Shown here: piece by piece, positions 24,491 through 37,800 of the stretch | How the letters are laid out: each line of letters opens with the position of its first letter | How positions within the stretch are numbered: the first letter of the stretch is position 1 | Source of the DNA: Paraphysomonas bandaiensis | Taxonomy: Eukaryota > Chrysophyceae | Reading direction: 5' to 3' | Length of the DNA stretch: 64,000 nucleotides | Assembly: GCA_965644295.1 (NCBI GenBank) | Contig: CBFFRP010000598.1 | Coordinates: 1 to 64,000, forward strand | Notes under the pieces: model-generated | Databases searched by the model: none | Told to the model about the DNA's origin: nothing | The model's input: the letters and a program-made list of their open reading frames with translations, nothing else | Program-made: the position numbers and the translations under genes

Positions 24491-26137
24491 ATGCTACCTG
24501 TACGGCTGTTTCGGCGGCATATCGCCCCTTCGTATCATTCAGGACGGCGCATGTTGTCTGTATCAGTGGATATCGATAGGCTGTTGCGTGAGGGCCCCTC
24601 TATAGCCGACAAGCTATCAGACGGGACTATTGATATATCTCCGCCTATGCTCTCTGAGTCTGTTATGAATCTCTGTGCGGAGAAGAAGTACAAACATGTG
24701 ATTGATGTGCACAGTTGGGTCCCTCCAACTCACAGTCACTACTCGTCGCAGTTGTCATACGCCGCAATGATCGCATACTCCGGTATGCATCAGTCTTCTA
24801 AGGTCACATAGAAGTATAGTATGCACCATCTAATACGTCGATGCAGGTTAGGAAATTAGTTAAAGCTTATGAATATCATTTAGACTTACGCACAAGCGCT
24901 ACCTTGCTGATAGCTGCATATTGTTACTCTAATAGGTAAGTTACTAACATTAGCATATCGTAATGGGTGGTGTAAGCGTTTGCTTCTCAGATTGCAAAGT
25001 GCTGAGAACTTATTAATGACGTGGCTTCAATGTCTACCACCATCAAGCAACCTAGACAACTTAATAGATGGAATTAAAGGCGGTCGTAACTTGGATTTCA
25101 AAGGATCATCGAAGGAAATAAGTTTGTCTCCCTGGGGTAAGGGTGGATCTAACGATGCTGTTGGTGTACCTGGCATGCGTGTATGGCACTCAATGATGTA
25201 CATGTATTCTATTCGGGGGGCTTGGAAGCAATGCTTTGCCATACTGCGGTTCCTTGAAGGCGAAGAAAAGGCGTTGGTGACCCAGGGGTTTCGCACCATC
25301 CCGGGAGTACGTTACCCAGTTCACTTAGATAATGTTGCATATCATAGAGCTATTGTTTCACTATGTGATGCTCTTGCTTTTCCTACCGCCATAGAGCTAT
25401 ATGATGAAGTACACTGTAAAAGTATTACTCCTCATCCGCGCTCACTTGCGCACTTTATACGGGTTTTATCTCTATGGGACGGAGTCGAGACTGATGAGGC
25501 GATGATGTCAATTTGCAATAAAGCTATACAAGTTATACTTACACTGAAACACACCAATGACGAAAAGTTTGCTGCCGTGCACGACCCGCGAGGCAGTTAC
25601 AGGGATTGGACCGTTCTGGGGGAAGTGGAAGAAGACCCCTCCTATTTCCCTCTTCTCGACGCTGGTATTCGTGACAGAAGAAAAACTATTGACGAGATGA
25701 TTTCGCAGATGCTGCGCTCATTAGCTGTTGATAGAGGTGCGTATTGTTGTGTCGTACCAATATCGATAGCAGAACTTGTTCATAGTAGTGGGTGATATTT
25801 ACTCCTTCACCTGCATTTCCATAGGTCTTAATGTATTTGCCAACGGAATAACTCAGCGGCTAAAGGATAACGGCCTTCACATTCCTGACGAAGGTCTATT
25901 CGCCCTTTTAGAAGTAAGTCACAGCATCCTGTTATTTCAATAATACTGACAAAGTGCTTCATTCAGGGGAAGTGCAGAGCTAATAAATGGAAGGATGCTG
26001 TACCAATTTACAATGAATTAAAGAGCAGAGGAGTTCCAGTTAGAGATACTATGGCATATCACCTCGTTGCGGATGCCATGATACGAGAAAATGCAAAATC
26101 TGAATTAGCACGATTTGTAGTTGATCAACACACGTAG
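24491..26137 (+). CDS. Pentatricopeptide-repeat-like organellar protein
   Basis: ATG at 24491 opens an Arg-rich presequence (MLPVRLFRRHIAPSYHSGRR), consistent with mitochondrial import; a second ATG is at 24551. Exons joined by eye: first exon to the GTCACA donor after SGMHQSSK; VRKLVKAYEYHLDLRTSATLLIAAYCYSNR; a long exon LQSAENLLMTWLQ... with helical pairs such as VWHSMMYMYSIRGAWKQCFAIL and NVAYHRAIVSLCDALAFPTAIELYDEV; then LNVFANGITQRLKDNGLHIPDEGLFALLE; and GKCRANKWKDAVPIYNELKSRGVPVRDTMAYHLVADAMI to the stop at 26137. The helix-turn-helix units with G-V-P/I-P turns fit PPR proteins, which bind organellar RNA. The RNA target is unknown. One intron (about 24943-24991) is only about 50 bp and carries a TACTAAC branch site. 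Confidence 0.65.
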
Positions 26138-27836
26138 TAGCTGAGCATATTAACATGTATTTCAATAATAAGACTCTGAATATGATGTAATATCAATGTT
26201 TGTATTTAAATATTGCATGTTGGGACCTGTAATGCAACTCTAACTTGTACTCTTAAGAACAATATGAATAGTCTACTGCATAGTCAAAATACAATCTAGC
26301 TACATTACTGTAACGGCTCAAGATTCGGAAGTTTATTAGAGAGCTCAAATTCACATTCGGAATACTATTCTGAACATATGAAGATACATATAGCACATTC
26401 ATAACAGCGTTAAGACAATCCATGATAATGGATGTGTATTGCGAATTATTTAGTAATATTGTCGTATTTCATCTTTTTTTGGACCAGAATTTTTGTATTT
26501 TAAATACACCACAAGTTTCTACAAACGTAAATAGTAAATATTGCGCTTGAACTCGGCATCGAGTACTTTATATAATATCAATCATGATGAAACACTAAAT
26601 GTGTCTTCTCTTAATAATGTAATTGTCCCTAGAATAACTATTTCAGTTTTAATTTCCTTCAACTTATACTTCTTCATGAAGATGTTCTTTTCCTGTACGA
26701 TATCAGAGTACAACTGCAAAAATAAATATTCAACAGCAACGAAATAATCGCAATCAAAATAACTGCAATCACCAAGAAACCGGCAATAGAGTACACATAA
26801 TATTGAAACAATTCAGGCAAATAATGCAATTGGATAATTGGATATTGGATATTAGCGTATCTTGTTCTCTATCCCTGCCACTCTTCTCATTCACTTGTGA
26901 CCGATTTGTAAACAATGGTGTTCTGCTGTAGTCTTCCCGAATACATTTCTCTAGTCATCCCAAACCTATCCACCAGCGTTTGAAGCATTTGCATAAACAA
27001 AGCTTTTATCGGGGTTATCAACTATAGCTAACTCTCGTGCCTTAACTCTTCCAGCTTATTTTGACAACATATAGCACCAGGTGATTTAGATTCTTCTTCA
27101 TCAGATGAATTTTTGTCTTCTGAGATGGGTCTTCAACTTGATACTTGTGAAGCTTCAGAACGTTTCGCCTTTTCATCCAAAATATCACTCATTGTAATGT
27201 TAGAATTGGATATTACACTTCATGTAAACTTTAAACTTCCTTCGTTGCGTACAACGTACTTCCAAGAAAGCATTAAAATTAATCTTAACTCCTTGCAACA
27301 TATTCAGGTAAACAACTGATCTTAACATCTTTTTTCGTATATTCACTAGCCAATCCTATATTATCCATAAATATCTCATGTAGAAATGCATCATAAACCG
27401 AATGTACTTCCTTTATAACTATCTTCATCTTTTACAAACATCCTAACAATTTATAACTATATCCACCCTTTCCTGCTACATGTTGGCTTCCCTATTCCAC
27501 ACATACCCACTTCAATTGCCCAATATACATTATAACTAACAGCAGAAATCATCATCCCCACACAATTGAGTCATATATATCGAAAACAGTTTATTATCTG
27601 TTTGGAAGTATTGCAAAAAATAAATACACGTTGGTATTCTATGTTAATAAATTTACTTTCACTATACTCCTTCCAGGCCAATCTTGCATGTACACAAAGT
27701 TGTATTCGACACAGGGTTCCGCATACAACAATTTGCTTGACAAGCAAGTCATTTCAACGGAAATAGAATACAACACAAATAACAAGAATCTTATACACAA
27801 CACTATACATTCACAGTATGTACTACTGTACATGCA
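26138..27836. other. AT-rich convergent intergenic region
   Basis: 1.7 kb between tail-to-tail PPR and kinase genes. No coding sequence that I can support. A stretch near 27390-27430 weakly resembles 44195-44240. Confidence 0.45.
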
Positions 27837-30045
27837 CTATGACAGACCGCCTTTTCTCTTGGCTACACTGCTGTGGCTGGCCTTCGGCGTCGGGGCACAC
27901 TTACTACTATCCTGTGCAAGCTCCATCAACGTAGTTCTGGCAGTATGGATTGCAACCGGCAGTGGGATATGTAACTGCTCTGCCAGATCTTTCAAACGAT
28001 GCTTGAGTGTGCCTCCAGGTTCCACTTGCTTTGGTGAAAGTGCGCTATTTTCGGGTATGTCTCTAAACAGTAACAAATTCGCCATCTCCATCGTCGATAG
28101 GAGTGGGGCGCTCGTCTTCTCACTACTAGTAGTTAGTGACGTTGGTGAAGATCTTTCCCCATCACTCCCTGACATATTGTCGGAGAGCGCCTTCATTGAA
28201 TCGTTGCGGAGAAGTTCAAGGTGTGCGTGCAACGCTCTGACGACTGACTTAAGCTCATCAATTCCGATACTGTCTGGATTCATCGAGTCCTCCGAAGAAG
28301 CCCGGCTGAGAAAAGGGTGTTTTAGTAGTTCAGCAGCTGTACTTCTCTTCGTAGCATCGTGCTGAAGACATTGCGATATAAAGTCCTTGTACTCATCACT
28401 CCATTCACCATTCTCAGGAAGTCGCGGAGGGGGCTTGTCCCTAACACTTTGTAACACTTGCCAAAAACCACCAGTGGTATTGAATGGTATGCGGCCTAAG
28501 GAGACTGTTAAAAGAGACAAACCGAATGACCATATGTCACTAGAATAACTGTAGTCCTGTCCATCAATTCGCTCGGGAGACATGTATGTGGTTGTCCCCA
28601 CAAATGTCTGTGCCCGATGCATCCCATTCCCCTCACCGTTGTTAGAGCCCATTTCTTCTACATCAGTCTCGATTTGCCGCAAAATCCCCAGATCTGATAC
28701 TTTCACGTCCCCATTCAGATTAATCAAGATATTCCCGGGCTTTATGTCCCGGTGTATTTGATGACATCGGTGTAAGAAGTCCAGGCCAAGTAATACTTGA
28801 CCAGCTATGCTAGCTAGCACCCCTTCGTCAGTACATCCTCCAGTATCGGCCACGTCCTGCAAAGAACCGCCATCCATGTACTCCATCATAAGGGCAACAC
28901 CACCCTCTTCTAAGTTACTACATACCCAGTAAGTACGGATATACAAAGGCACACAAGTAGGATGTCACCTGAACGCGTCGTAAAAGTCTACTATGTAGTG
29001 ATGAGGGTATATTCTGTATGAGTTCGTGTCCGGGTTATACGTCGAAGGAGTCGTGTCTCCACAATCCTGAGAATTTCTGCGACTTTTTGGGTTGAAATTC
29101 AGACTAACATGCATCGGTATCTCAGCCCCATCTCCTAGCATCTCCTTTTCTTTCTTGCGCAACACTTGAAAAAGAGTACTCAGCTCTCTGACCATCTGAC
29201 GCCGCTTAGCTCTGAGAACAAACATCACCATATAAAATTTCTCAATTAATTACGTACCTTTCAAACACAGGAACAGTCTTCACTGCCACAAGGCGCATTT
29301 CAGTGATATCCAATGCCTTGTATACCACACTGCTTGCACCATGACCCAGCCTGCAAAGTATCACCAGGCGTTCCCGCATTGGCAGCCGAGCTGGTTGAGT
29401 GGATCCTGGTGCTGCCGCTATACCATGTTTTCCAATACCCTCACAAAAGCCATTAACAAATATTGTGCCTGACTGAGTCATGGTATACGACTGTTCGTGC
29501 ACTGGCTCGTTATTGCGACCCAATGGTTCCTTCCTCATGCGGGGAGTCATGAAATCATCAGCTTCGTCATCTGACACTTGAATCCAATCCTCTTCGTCAT
29601 CATTAAGAGATAATTTCAAATTAAATTTCTTTCTAAGTGTGTCCGCAGTTTGCTTGTTATTCTGTATCGCCTGTGCCTTCACATCTCCTACAGCATCCAG
29701 AGGAAGATTGTTTGATGATGCAGATGGGGTGGATAACGCTAAAGACCCACTGCTGTTGTGTTTCTTCCCAGCAGGAAACTTTAACGATGATGCACTAATG
29801 TATGTGTTTTTCTGTCGCGAGTGTTGTCGACGAGCATGTGCCTTAAGACTCATAGTGGTGTTCTGCTTCCTGAAAGTCTTCACAGTGTTGGCGGGCTTTA
29901 TATTCGACATGCTTTTGCTCACTCTCTCGAAGCATATTTTCTCGCTTACATTCGCGACTCTTTCATCTATGAATGTGTCGATATAGTCATGTATATCGGG
30001 GCTGTCCGGGCCGCCGATAGCATACACAGAAGCAGATGACCCCAT
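27837..30045 (-). CDS. MAP-kinase-kinase-like protein kinase
   Basis: ATG at 30045 ([12 protein letters not shown]). A long Ser/Lys-rich N-terminal extension of about 220 residues precedes the kinase domain: Gly loop [23 protein letters not shown] with the ATP Lys, helix [10 protein letters not shown], then exon 3 with EYMDGGSL, catalytic loop [11 protein letters not shown], Mg site SDLGIL, activation segment [13 protein letters not shown], and [19 protein letters not shown] and TTYMSPER are the MAPKK/STE7 pattern. Exon joins: E-R/A-K near 29268/29230, and D-A-F/S-N-L near 28969/28923. Oddities: the usual DFG is DLG, and about 45 extra Ser/Thr-rich residues sit between helix C and strand 4. 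It ends with a Ser-rich tail. Likely cytosolic MAPK cascade kinase; the target is unknown. Confidence 0.85.
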
Positions 30046-30212
30046 CGACCTCACTGCCAAGAGATTACCTGCTCAACATGCATGATACGCACAGGGAGAG
30101 GGAGAAAGGGAGAGGGTGGAAGAGTTATTTGATAGTGTGTAGAGTAGATGGTACTCTAACTAACATACACGTATGTATGTCTCTATATGTATATATGTAT
30201 GGGAACTCTGTG

Positions 30213-30222
30213 TACAGCAGTA
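30213..30222 (+). promoter_or_regulatory. Candidate TACAGCAGTA element upstream of kinase
   Basis: Exact copy of the recurrent word, about 170 bp upstream of the kinase ATG at 30045. Confidence 0.35.
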
Positions 30223-31589
30223 TCCACTCTCTAACTATGTATATATGTATAGCTATGTATACATACATACACATTCTCTTCGTACCTATAGAGGGACACT
30301 GACCCAAGTGGACGATGAGACGATAGTATGTCTGTGTGTGTGGTGTATGGTATAGTAGAGTATGTATAGGAGAGTACAGTGATGAGAAACGGTTCTGATC
30401 GCATTGACGTCGACTGGTATACAGGTACGTATATACTGTACTCGTAGCTCTATCCTGACAGATGAGCAGCCGTCGTGCAAGATAGAAGCCTCCAACATGC
30501 TCCATGAGTGGCCAGAGATCAACACTTGAGTTATGATTGACAAAGTTGTTGCCCTATTCCCACAGTGTGGCCATAGTGTAGGCTCGCTGGCACACCACTT
30601 ATTCTACACAGCCACTCCCCCGCAGGCACATCCGATCACGATCTTGGCTGACCGTATAGATCACGCGTAGATTCTGAGAGCCACCCCACTCCCCGCATTC
30701 GTGTTCTCCTTCACAAATATTACACGAGATTTCTCATAGCTACGCATGACTTATGTATGTAATTCGGACTTTCTCGTGACCACGTGTGGCTTAGTATAGG
30801 CATAGCATGGTATTGGCAGTGTTTCTCATAGTCATGTGCGACTGACTATACCAGTATAGTGTAGATCTAACTGGCGCCACACTCAGAATACGCCGGGATT
30901 TTAATAGATACTTGTGCGTTTCTTATCTTAGTCAACACTAGCACTGTACCAGGGCACGCACTCAGAATAGGGCAGTTGTAATTACAAAATGCTTAACTGC
31001 TGTATCCAATACTGAAGAGACTGTCAACTGATACTGATAAGAAGCGGCCTAAGGGTATCTTGGGTCCCTGTAAATAGATATTTGTTATTGAATTGCTTTG
31101 AGAACAAGGAAGTGTTATGGGACTCTTCGAGGACTCTTAAATATTGGTCTTGCATCTGCACTAGTGTAAAGTGTGGTACTGCCTCAACCAAGTGGCAGCA
31201 TTGTTTCCCCGTCTGTATTACCCATCAATATTATGAGGTCATTATAATGAAGGAATAAAAATTTCTCAGTGTCCAGATGATAAGTGTAAATTTTGATGTG
31301 ATTGGTAGCTCTACAAGCACACCTGAAAATTATTGTGATGCTGATAAGGTTGGAGTGAGAGAAGTAACCGCAATTTGATATATATACCATTGGTAACATA
31401 TATTGTGTCTCCTACGAATAAAGTTCCAACAGTTAATATGTTATTATATATTATGCCCGATGATAGTTGCACGAAGTATATGTGTAGTCTTAAGTGTTCC
31501 GTAGTAGACTTAGATCACTGCTTTCACTTGTCATGATGTACGTTGTACAACGTCCCCAATATACACATCTATGAATATAGCGAGAATGG

Positions 31590-31653
31590 TCGCACCTTGG
31601 TGCTTGCGGCGATGCACAAGCAGTTCTCGTAGCGTTAAATAGTAGGATATCAG
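31590..31653. repeat. Dispersed fragment of the 54.5-kb inverted-repeat element
   Basis: The sequence from ggtcgcaccttggtgc onward, including gttctcgtagcg, matches the outer ends of the two arms at about 54480-54525 and 55436-55490. It looks like a solo terminal fragment of the same repeat family. Confidence 0.7.
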
Positions 31654-31787
31654 AGTTTGAACTACTAGTAAACGGTAGATGCTTATCTAGTATGATTAGC
31701 TTGTTCTTTTAGCTACTAATCTGGTTCTGACTCTTGAACGCCTATTACTAAATAAACAGACATTTACTACTATACTATTGTAAAGCC

Positions 31788-31910
31788 CAGGGCCTGGTAA
31801 CCATTAATGGTAATATGGTAATGCCTTTAATGAGCCATTAATGGTAATGCCATTATTTTTCCCGGGAACTGGACTACCATTCATGGGCCATTAACGGTTA
31901 CCAGGCCCTG
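31788..31910. mobile_element. 123-bp hAT-type MITE
   Basis: The first and last 23 bp are inverted repeats with one mismatch, beginning CAGGGCCTGGTAACC. Flanking direct repeats of 8 bp, GTAAAGCC at 31780-31787 and again at 31911-31918, are a perfect target-site duplication. An 8-bp duplication with termini starting CAGGG is the signature of hAT transposons. There is no coding capacity, so it is non-autonomous. Confidence 0.85.
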
Positions 31911-32500
31911 GTAAAGCCTTTGCCGTATAATCAGAATACTTTTCAAGAACTTTTACGGACCGTCTAAAATAATATTTCTACACACAATACTAAAATTGCA
32001 AATATAACACCATGGAGTACAGTACTATGTTTCTTATTGTGTACTCTGTCATTGCATTAGTGCCAAAGGTACATTGACTTAGACCTCAACACTTGGCAGT
32101 AGAATAGCTACTTGAAGTTATGTAACTAATAATAGCTATATCACAAAACATCTAGACAGTAAGTAGAAATTATATTTTGTCATTATTTTCTCCTAAAAAA
32201 TATTCGATACATATCCCGTAAGTCGATTTAACGGATGCCTTCCTATTGCTGTAGTTGTGGTATAGTGGTATAGTACGGCAGTGTTGATTTCTTAAACACA
32301 GGTTTAAATAGCAACTAGACCTTCTACCCTAACCATTCGACGGCACATATCTATATCTATCGTATGACAAGTTCATCTACAGCTTCCCTGCCACCCTTAT
32401 TTGCACACTCTTTTGTTTAAACCCTACAGAGTGGTGGTTGCTATGCAAAACTCCACAAACACATTTCAAAGCGTCACAATAGTCTCTCCAAGAGATGCGA

Positions 32501-33007
32501 CTACTGTTTTTTCTCGGCTGCAATGATTGAAATTTCAATTTTCACTCCACGTGGAAGCTTAGCTGACTCCACAACAGCCCTGGCTGGAGTATGCCACTGT
32601 GGAATCCATTGATCCCACACCGTATTCATGGTTTCGAAATCATCCATATCCTGCAAAAATATGGTTGCAGATAATAGGTGATCCCGGTCTGAACCAGCTT
32701 TCACAAGCAGCTCATCTACAGATCGTAACATACTGCGAGTTTGTTCCACAATTCCAGTAGTCGGTTTCTCGCCTACTTGTCCGCTAATGTACACTGTACC
32801 GTTGTGTTTTACCGCCTCACTTAGCCGTGGTCCCATCTCAATTCGCTCAATAGAAACGGCTGCAGCAGTAGGGCGAGATCGTTGGGTTTCCCTGTAAGCT
32901 GATGTCCAATTTCTGGGTAGCTGCTGCTTGCTTGAGATGCATGCACTCTGCAGCCTCCACAGCATCCCACACCTCGCCTTACAGATATTTCTGACAGAAG
33001 CTATCAT
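32501..33007 (-). CDS. RidA/YjgF-family protein, probably mitochondrial
   Basis: RidA-family proteins hydrolyse reactive enamine/imine intermediates made by PLP enzymes. ATG at 33007 (MIASVRNICKARCGMLWRLQ), 168 residues, single exon. The Arg/Ser-rich first 45 residues lack acids and look like a mitochondrial presequence. The domain follows: ERIEMGPRLSEAVKHNGTVYISGQVGEKP, EQTRSMLRSVDELL, HLLSATIFLQDMDDFETMN, and the C-terminal PARAVVESAKLPRGVKIEI, where the Arg in PARAVVE is the substrate-carboxylate Arg of the family. The closest pattern is the YoaB/YjgH-like subgroup. A 72-bp piece of this coding sequence recurs at 34422-34493. Confidence 0.88.
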   Translation of the reverse strand: MIASVRNICKARCGMLWRLQSACISSKQQLPRNWTSAYRETQRSRPTAAAVSIERIEMGPRLSEAVKHNGTVYISGQVGEKPTTGIVEQTRSMLRSVDELLVKAGSDRDHLLSATIFLQDMDDFETMNTVWDQWIPQWHTPARAVVESAKLPRGVKIEISIIAAEKKQ

Positions 33008-34829
33008 TTCCAATCCAGACAATTGCAATATGCAGTGTCCTTAGAATGTCCCCCTCACTGTATGGTAACAATAAATAAGTACTCGGTTGGCAACAGCAAG
33101 AAACAAACATATGCAACAGCACAAGAGCGAGGAGAGATACGCACACCGCACAGCTAGCTGCATATGCTGACGAATAAAATACGATCTGAAGAAGATCCAC
33201 CTAAAACCAGAGAAATGTGTTGCAATACAGGGAAATATCGGGAAATATGCAGGAATATCCCCAGAAATCGGGCCAGAAAACGAAACACCCTGTCGAAAGT
33301 GCTAAATATCCGGATATCTAGTTTATCGGTGTGTATATATTCAGCCTCAGTCCAAGTATGTTATGGGTATACATCATGCAACAACAGGCCACGCAAAGAC
33401 TGCATCACATACAGAGGATTGGCTGCGTTGTGACCACAGGAGGATGCATCGGGGCACTGTAGGCTATAGCCATGGATAGGATGTGTGCGATGAAGATTAT
33501 TGCTGTGGCTATATGATGTAACGGATTGCTGACCAGTGCCTCCTGATACCCCATCAGCCAGTGGAAGTGGCTCTCTGCTAATAGCCAGTCACAATGTCAC
33601 TGTGAGACTCAATAGCTGTATGCGGCTATCGTCTGTAACGGTGTGAGGAGATGTACTTTCATCTTATTGTTTTTGTCACGTATTCTCATTTGCATAATAC
33701 TGAACTCAAACTAGTGAGAATGAGGAAACATTTGGAGGTCGATTTGATAACGTGAGTATATTGTGTCGCAAGTGGTGCTCGGACGTAGCTCGTATATTAC
33801 ATATTTTTGTAAAGGACTACGATACACTACATATTACGCATGTATTGGCAGTAATGGTGACGTGATCAGTGTAACTACTATCCCGATATTACTTATATTT
33901 CTATCATTATGAGCTTGTTGAGTTATCACCGGCATATGAGGTACAGAAATGTACAATTAGGAGGTGGTTTGGGGCTAGAGAGATCATGTTAATAATCTAC
34001 ATAAATACGTACAGTGGAGGTGAATGGAAAACGAATTCGTGAAGGGAAGTAGGAGCAGAAATACGGAGCGCCTCGTTAGGGGAAGATGTATACTCTTGCA
34101 CGAGAGCTAAGGTTGCGGTTATCTTTTGAAACCCTTGTCTTTGCAGTACGGATTCAAGCTAGTGCATAACAGAGTTGATTTGTGGGCCCAATGGACACTC
34201 TGCTGTTGTCCGGATCGACATCTGCTTCAGTACAATAACTTTTACTTTGCAATAGTGATTGCTCTCAGTCACGATATAAGTCTTTATTATATTTTTAAAT
34301 TGGCATTTTTATATTCAGTGGCTATTATAACAGTCCAACCGCGTATTCCATAGCTGTGGGAAAGTAGTGAAAGTGTTCTACTTTGTTGATAAATTTTTCA
34401 CCGTGCTTGTAAGTTCACCTAAGCTCATCTACAGATCGTAACATACTGCGAGTTTGTTCCACAATTCCAGTGGCCGGTTTCTCGCCTACTTGTATAAGTA
34501 TATACTATACATACCATATACTTGTAGCAATATAATGTTCATCGCTTCTTAGAAGAGTAACTCTAAATTTTTGTGAACAGCTGTATTGTTCCCGGAATGA
34601 CATCATTATAGGACGACATCTAGATGAGTACGCCAATATGTTATTACAATGTACCACCATTACGAAGTTCGTAAGAGGTATTGAATAAGAAATTAATTTG
34701 TCAAATATAATGTCAATTGATTTTTGTGACTATCGTCTTATACTCGTCTATCACAATACAAATAGTTGGTATTCCCAGCTATTAAATATCTTTCGGAAAT
34801 GCAGCCCACTCAAAAGTGATTCAAATTGA
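33008..34829. other. Intergenic region with a stray RidA fragment
   Basis: 1.8 kb upstream of RidA and downstream of the PQQ/Cys-rich gene. No gene seen apart from the RidA fragment annotated separately. A run of GGGAAATAT-like words is near 33228-33260. Confidence 0.45.
34422..34493 (-). pseudogene. 72-bp duplicated RidA coding fragment
   Basis: Matches 32709-32780, inside the RidA gene, at 70 of 72 positions, same strand. No flanking similarity was seen. The fragment is too short to code; it looks like a recent small templated insertion or the remnant of a larger duplication. Confidence 0.85.
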
Positions 34830-37800
34830 TCACACAGCTTTAATTTCAGCATTTTGAGAGTCCAGGTCAGATGAAAGTGAGTCACTGGTACGTATTATTT
34901 CCCTGTCATCATGAACGAGCTCATCATAGGGCGACTGCATGGGATTCCAATCCATCGTAATCGAGCTTTGTCTTGTAGAGGTGCGGTAAGGGAAAATATT
35001 GATAAAACCAGTCGTATGATTTGGCGACTCCACAGGTGGTACAGCATCGGAAGAGTGGTTATCCAAAGTCACGCATTCTGTGCTAGGAGATACATATATG
35101 GACTTTTTGTAGTAGTAGCTGGTTACTCCGCCCACTACAATAATTGTAGCACACAAAATAAAGAGAATTAAAACAGGAGTCGTAAATAGAGTGGTTGTGG
35201 ATGGTTCTGAAACTTTTTCATGTTGTTCCTCAGAATTGACATCAAGAAGCACAGGACATGTTCCATCGATTGGTGTAGATAATACCGGAAGTTCTAGGTA
35301 CCATTCCCTGCATCGATCAGCCGGTGACCGGTGGTCGCTATCATGACAAATGCATGCTGTGCCGTTTGAATTACACGTGCCAAGCCAGCTGCAGTAGTAG
35401 TCAACTGATCCCGGCAAACAGCATTCTCCGTGGTTGAGTTCCGGACCGAGATGATGCACCATACACTGTTCTGTAGCCCAGTAGTGCATATTGTCGCACA
35501 CACACGTAGTTCCACTTGCATGACAGTATCCATTATTGTTACATTCAGATCGGCTACTTGGAAAACACGAAAACTCCGATGCGCCTAAAAATGAGGAAAT
35601 AGTAGGGGGAATAGGATACCAAGTACTGCAGCGATCCTCCGAATACCGGTGCTCTGTATCATGACACAAACACTCCAGACCATCATGAGAGCAAGTGCCC
35701 TGCCAGCTGCAGTACTGGTCTACAGTATCAGGATAGCAAAACCAGCCGTCCTCAAGCTCTCGCCCGTCGTGCCATGTAGAGCATTGTTCAGAGGGCCAGT
35801 AGTGAAGGTAGTCATCACATACACACTCGTCTCCAGTATCGGAACAATATCCACGATTGTGGCATATCTCCCGGTCACCAGCAATGCATTGAAAAGAAGG
35901 TGGTTGTATGCTAGGTGCATAAGTAGGATATAGTGTCAGTGATGTAGTAGGTAGTGATGCATACCAAGTACTGCAGCGATCCTCCGAATACCGGTGCTCT
36001 GTATCATGACACAAACACTCCAGACCATCATGAGAGCAAGTGCCCTGCCAGCTGCAGTACTGGTCTACAGTATCAGGATAGCAAAACCAGCCGTCCTCAA
36101 GCTCTCGCCCGTCGTGCCATGTAGAGCATTGTTCAGAGGGCCAGTAGTGAAGGTAGTCATCACATACACACTCGTCTCCAGTATCGGAACAATATCCACG
36201 ATTGTGGCATATCTCCCGGTCACCAGCAATGCATTGAAAAGAAGGTGGTTGTATGCTAGGTACATAAGTAGGATATAGTGTCAGTGATATTGGTGGAATT
36301 GTGCCGCTAGGTGATGAAGTAGGTAGTGATGCATACCAAGTACTGCAGCGATCCTCCGAATACCGGTGCTCTGTATCATGACACAAACACTCCAGACCAT
36401 CATGAGAGCAAGTGCCCTGCCAGCTGCAGTACTGGTCTACAGTATCAGGATAGCAAAACCAGCCGTCCTCAAGCTCTCGCCCGTCGTGCCATGTAGAGCA
36501 TTGTTCAGAGGGCCAGTAGTGAAGGTAGTCATAGCACACACACTCGTCTCCAGTATCAGAACAATATCCACGATTGTTGCAGTAAGAAACATCACCGGGA
36601 ATGCATAATATGCGAGTTGGGTGGCTGGTAGGTGTTAAAGTGGGTAAGGATGTAGGAATCACAGTCGGGGCAGCAGAAGGAGATCCAGTTGGGGAAACAG
36701 TCGGTGATTGAGTTGGGTTTCTGGTCGGGAAGGACGTTGGACTGTTAGTCGGACATAGAGTGGGATGCATGGTCGGGGTAGCCGTCGGTACTGTAGATGG
36801 AGAGCTGGTTGGGATCAAAGACGGACAAACAGTCGGTGAAGATGTTGGAGAACTGGTCGGGGAAATGGTGGGAGAAAATGAAGGTAAAGAAGACGGTGCA
36901 CCAGAAGGAGCTACAGTGGGATAATAAGTTGGAAACGCAGTCGTTTGCGACGAAGGCATCTGTGTGGGAAATTGTGTTGGCAGTGGATCACTAGTTAGTT
37001 TTAGCGCATACAACTTGCCGTCATCATTTCCAATGTACAGCACTGCGCCGCTGGGAGCCAGTCTCGGCTCCGTCTGATATATCTGCAAGGCAAAATAAAC
37101 AGTATGACTTTCAATAGAACATCGTTGCGTATACTTACCACACTACCCAGAGAAAAAGTAGACAGGCGTTCGCCAGTCGTACAATTAACAGCATGAACAG
37201 TGCGTCCATATTCAGCAAAAAACAACACACCCTCTGTTGGACCGAACCCCATAGCAGGGACCGATACAATCTACGGTGGAGTTAGAAAACTATTCAATGT
37301 AACATTATACTGCTACCATACATGTGATGATGTGTAATACTCCCATATACGACTGCCTGTAACCGCATCTACAGCAATCATTTTCCTTCCGAGGGTACCC
37401 ACATAAACAACTCCGTTCCAATACAAGGATCCGTCCTCTGTCTGAGCACATCGACATAAGTGTGCTGATACGTATGTTTTCACATCATATAATACTTACG
37501 CATGCACCAAGATTGTATCGCCATATTATTGATCCAGTTAAGCTGTTTAGAGCCCAAAGTGAACCGTCACATGTGCTGAAGAATACAGATCCATCGTCAC
37601 TCACGGAGGGATAAGAGGCCATCTATATACACGAGTAACAAATATATATGATCGATAAAAGTGATATACCAAACTATTTTGAATTTGACTGGAAAACTCC
37701 CACTTTTTTAGTCCAGTCGCTGTATCTATAGCATAGAGTTTGCCGTTTCCGAGAGTTCCTTGATATACAGTGTCGCCTTGAACTGTAGCTCCGTTATATG

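Larger units (their letters stand above)
30046..32500. other. Intergenic region with simple repeats and a MITE
   Basis: Upstream of the kinase and downstream of RidA. The first 500 bp are TATG/GTAC-rich with TACAGCAGTA at 30213-30222. Farther on are a transposon-end fragment near 31590 and a hAT-type MITE at 31788. I see no gene. Confidence 0.5.
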
